NCBI GenBank assembly: GCA_009784995.1
Contig: WQXE01000090.1
Span: 1-7,457, forward strand
Length of the DNA stretch: 7,457 nt
DNA from: Treponema sp.
GTDB taxonomy: Bacteria > Spirochaetota > Spirochaetia > Treponematales > Breznakiellaceae
Reading direction: 5' to 3'
Shown here: positions 5,890 through 7,457 of the stretch, piece after piece
Numbering within the stretch: the stretch's first letter is position 1
Layout of the letters: each line of letters starts with the position of its first letter
Program-made: the position numbers and the translations under genes
The notes under the pieces: model-generated
The model's input: only the letters and a program-made list of their open reading frames with translations
Database searches by the model: none
Told to the model about the DNA's origin: nothing

Positions 5890-6834
5890 ATTAAAAAATA
5901 TATTTTACCGTTAATTATATTTTCTCTTGTTTCTTTTTCTTGTATATCCGATTTACAAAGGGAACAAGCGTGGAACCGCGCTCCAGTTATTATTAATACT
6001 CCGCTGCAATCTGTATATATTCTTAAAAATGAAAATAATAAATATGAAAATATACAATCAAGAAGCCTAAGGTCTCACGCTCCGGAGATAAAAAATATTA
6101 TCGACAGGGGATATATTGTTTTCGCTATGCATTCGGTTGATCATAAACCGTTTTTTTACAAGGAAGAAATTACAGGAGAACTAATCGGCATTGATGTTGA
6201 GCTTGCTTACGCGATCGCTAACAGGCTTGGAGTAAAAGCTATTTTTAACAGGAACTCCGCGAGTTTTGACGAAGTTATAACAACGGTAATAAACAGGCAG
6301 GCGGATATCGCTCTATCCAAATTGAGCCTTACAATCCGCAGAGCCGAGTTCGCGCGTTTTACAAACCCATATGTTTCTTTCAGACAGGCTTTACTTTTTA
6401 ACCGGCTTGAATACGCGAAGATTGGAACGGAAGAAAGGCTGCAGGATTTTATTAAAAACTTTCGCGGAAATATCGGAGTAATCGCGAATTCTTCTTACCA
6501 TAATTTCGCTTTAACAAGTTTTCGCGACGCCGAAATAATAACTTTTTCTACATGGGATGATGCCGTAAACGCGCTTTCGCGGGGAGAGCTTTTGGCTGTT
6601 TTTAATGATGAGGGAGAAATTCTAACGGTTAACGCTACAAGTGAATATTTATCGATTTTTCTTAAACCTGTTTTAATAACCGACAAGCGCGACCATATCG
6701 CGATGGCCGTTTCTGCCGACGCTCCTTTATTACAGGAATGGCTGAATATTTTTTTAGATGAATACCTTTTGCTAAATCACATGGAATTAAATCCGGTTTA
6801 TTTTATCGAACGTCATTTTGGAAATGACAATTAA
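5890..6834 (+). CDS. Family 3 extracellular solute-binding lipoprotein, probable ATT (AUU) start
   Basis: 314 aa if it starts at ATT 5890. The first 18 residues, read with initiator Met, are MKKYILPLIIFSLVSFSC: a lysine pair, a hydrophobic core and a cysteine at 18 in a relaxed, spirochaete-like lipobox. This indicates an exported, lipid-anchored protein. A linker (19-67) leads into the binding domain, about 68-310, which fits family 3 (amino-acid type) binding proteins: RGYIVFAMHS near 74-83, then PFFY, GIDVELAYAIANRLG, the ADIALSKLSLTIRRAEFARFT stretch (given in part) and a C-terminal helix. The frame is closed upstream by TAA at 5872, and the first standard start, ATG 6127 (residue 80), falls inside the first strand of the domain. 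The true start is therefore ATT 5890, or ATT 5887 less well spaced, unless the base is a mutation or a sequencing error. It lies 2 nt after the hybrid kinase gene and 10 nt before the symporter gene. The likely ligand is a small amino acid or carboxylate, by family only. Confidence 0.85.
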   Translation: MKKYILPLIIFSLVSFSCISDLQREQAWNRAPVIINTPLQSVYILKNENNKYENIQSRSLRSHAPEIKNIIDRGYIVFAMHSVDHKPFFYKEEITGELIGIDVELAYAIANRLGVKAIFNRNSASFDEVITTVINRQADIALSKLSLTIRRAEFARFTNPYVSFRQALLFNRLEYAKIGTEERLQDFIKNFRGNIGVIANSSYHNFALTSFRDAEIITFSTWDDAVNALSRGELLAVFNDEGEILTVNATSEYLSIFLKPVLITDKRDHIAMAVSADAPLLQEWLNIFLDEYLLLNHMELNPVYFIERHFGNDN

Positions 6835-6844
6835 AGGATGTAAA

Positions 6845-7457
6845 ATGAAAAAACCGATTTTTGGACATACATTAATTATTTTACTCAGTTCGACTATTGG
6901 TATTTTTACAGGATTATATAAAGACAAACTGGAAATGTATTTTAGAATTGACAGTATTCGATTTATGAATATTCTTTCGGTTATTGGCGAACTCTTTATT
7001 TTATTTTTACAATTAATCGCCATACCGGTTATTGTATGCGCGGTTATTTCCGGTCTTGGAAAATTAATACGAAGTAAAGAATGTTCAAAGATTATCAGAA
7101 AAATAATAGCTGTTTTTGTAATTTGTATAATAATCTGCGCCGGTTTAGGGATGGCTCTGGGTTTTTACGGACAGCCTGGTTTGGATTTAGATGATGATAC
7201 CAAAGCCGCGTTGGGAAGAATCGTATCAAAAGGAAATGTACTGGAAGTTACTTTCGGTTCAGGTGTTGAACAGAATGAAAGGCAGGTTATACAGCGTGTT
7301 GGGATTGTAGGATTATTAACAAGTTTAATTACGCCGTTTGGAATAATTGTGTTTTTATTTTTATCAATCATCATGGGTGTTGCTGTCGGATTTTTAAGAG
7401 ATGAATCCGCGTTACTGCTTATTAATACATTTTCCTCATTTTTAAATGTTTTTAAAA
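6845..7457 (+). CDS. Dicarboxylate/amino acid:cation symporter (DAACS/SDF family), 3' truncated by window
   Basis: The frame is open from ATG 6845 to the last base, giving 204 complete residues. AAGGA at 6834-6838 lies six bases before the ATG and overlaps the end of the preceding stop codon. Hydrophobic segments are at about 5-24, 42-70, 84-108 and 152-186. The stretch GELFILFLQLIAIPVIVCAV (49-68) followed by SGLGKL matches the second helix of sodium/proton-coupled dicarboxylate and glutamate carriers, and GQPG after the third helix fits the family's usual PG turn. An acidic loop with LDLDDD follows. It would be an inner-membrane secondary transporter driven by a cation gradient. The hairpin loops and substrate-binding helices lie beyond the window, so substrate and cation cannot be judged. 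Its immediate neighbour, a solute-binding lipoprotein, is not a usual partner for this family and suggests joint sensing or capture and uptake of one solute. Confidence 0.88.
   Translation, partial: MKKPIFGHTLIILLSSTIGIFTGLYKDKLEMYFRIDSIRFMNILSVIGELFILFLQLIAIPVIVCAVISGLGKLIRSKECSKIIRKIIAVFVICIIICAGLGMALGFYGQPGLDLDDDTKAALGRIVSKGNVLEVTFGSGVEQNERQVIQRVGIVGLLTSLITPFGIIVFLFLSIIMGVAVGFLRDESALLLINTFSSFLNVFK

Noticed and set aside
6787..7374. Minus-strand open frames opposite the symporter
   Set aside because: The plus-strand frame has a ribosome-binding site, membrane helices and family motifs. The opposite frames are by-products of its composition.
1..7457. CRISPR arrays, tRNA or rRNA genes, insertion sequences or long repeats
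   Set aside because: I saw no repeated spacers, cloverleaf-like sequences, transposase genes or long direct repeats on either strand by eye. Weak cases could be missed without computation.

Overview
The window is a compact, AT-rich bacterial signalling and transport locus. It has five protein-coding genes, two of them cut by the window edges, arranged as one convergent and one divergent junction. Four of the five products are recognisable signalling or solute-sensing proteins. The style of the hybrid kinases, a soluble [FeFe]-hydrogenase/chemotaxis fusion and a relaxed lipobox (VSFSC) point to an anaerobe. A Treponema-like spirochaete is my best guess, with a clostridial relative as the alternative. 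No rRNA or other marker gene is present, so this is an inference.

Layout. Positions 1-834 (+) hold the C-terminal end of a hybrid histidine kinase: the last strand of the ATPase domain, a receiver and an Hpt domain. It converges, across only 18 bp, on a minus-strand two-gene operon read from 3385 down to 853. That operon encodes a stand-alone receiver (125 aa), then a 713-aa soluble fusion of two ferredoxin clusters, an [FeFe]-hydrogenase H-cluster domain, a Fes-type 4Fe-4S module and a methyl-accepting chemotaxis signalling domain. The 174-bp divergent region 3386-3559 carries a good sigma70-like promoter for the minus operon, with a perfect inverted repeat over its -35, and a weaker plus-strand candidate. 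Rightwards from 3560 runs a plus-strand operon: a complete cytosolic hybrid kinase (REC-HisKA-HATPase-REC-Hpt-tail), a family 3 solute-binding lipoprotein, and the start of a dicarboxylate/amino acid:cation symporter that runs off the window.

How the parts may work together (inference). The hydrogenase-like chemoreceptor keeps all four H-cluster cysteines but has proline where catalytic enzymes have the proton-relay cysteine. That suggests a sensor of H2 or redox state that talks to CheA/CheW, with the adjacent CheY-sized receiver as a partner. The complete hybrid kinase has no membrane segment and begins with a receiver, so it is probably an intermediate in a phosphorelay. It is co-oriented with a solute-binding lipoprotein and a symporter, an unusual pairing that suggests coordinated nutrient sensing and uptake.

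The most overlooked feature is the true 5' end of the solute-binding protein. The reading frame has no ATG, GTG or TTG before 6127, yet it encodes a convincing lipoprotein signal peptide starting at an ATT codon at 5890, behind a GGGAG ribosome-binding site. A routine gene call would start at 6127 and lose the signal peptide and the first strand of the binding domain.
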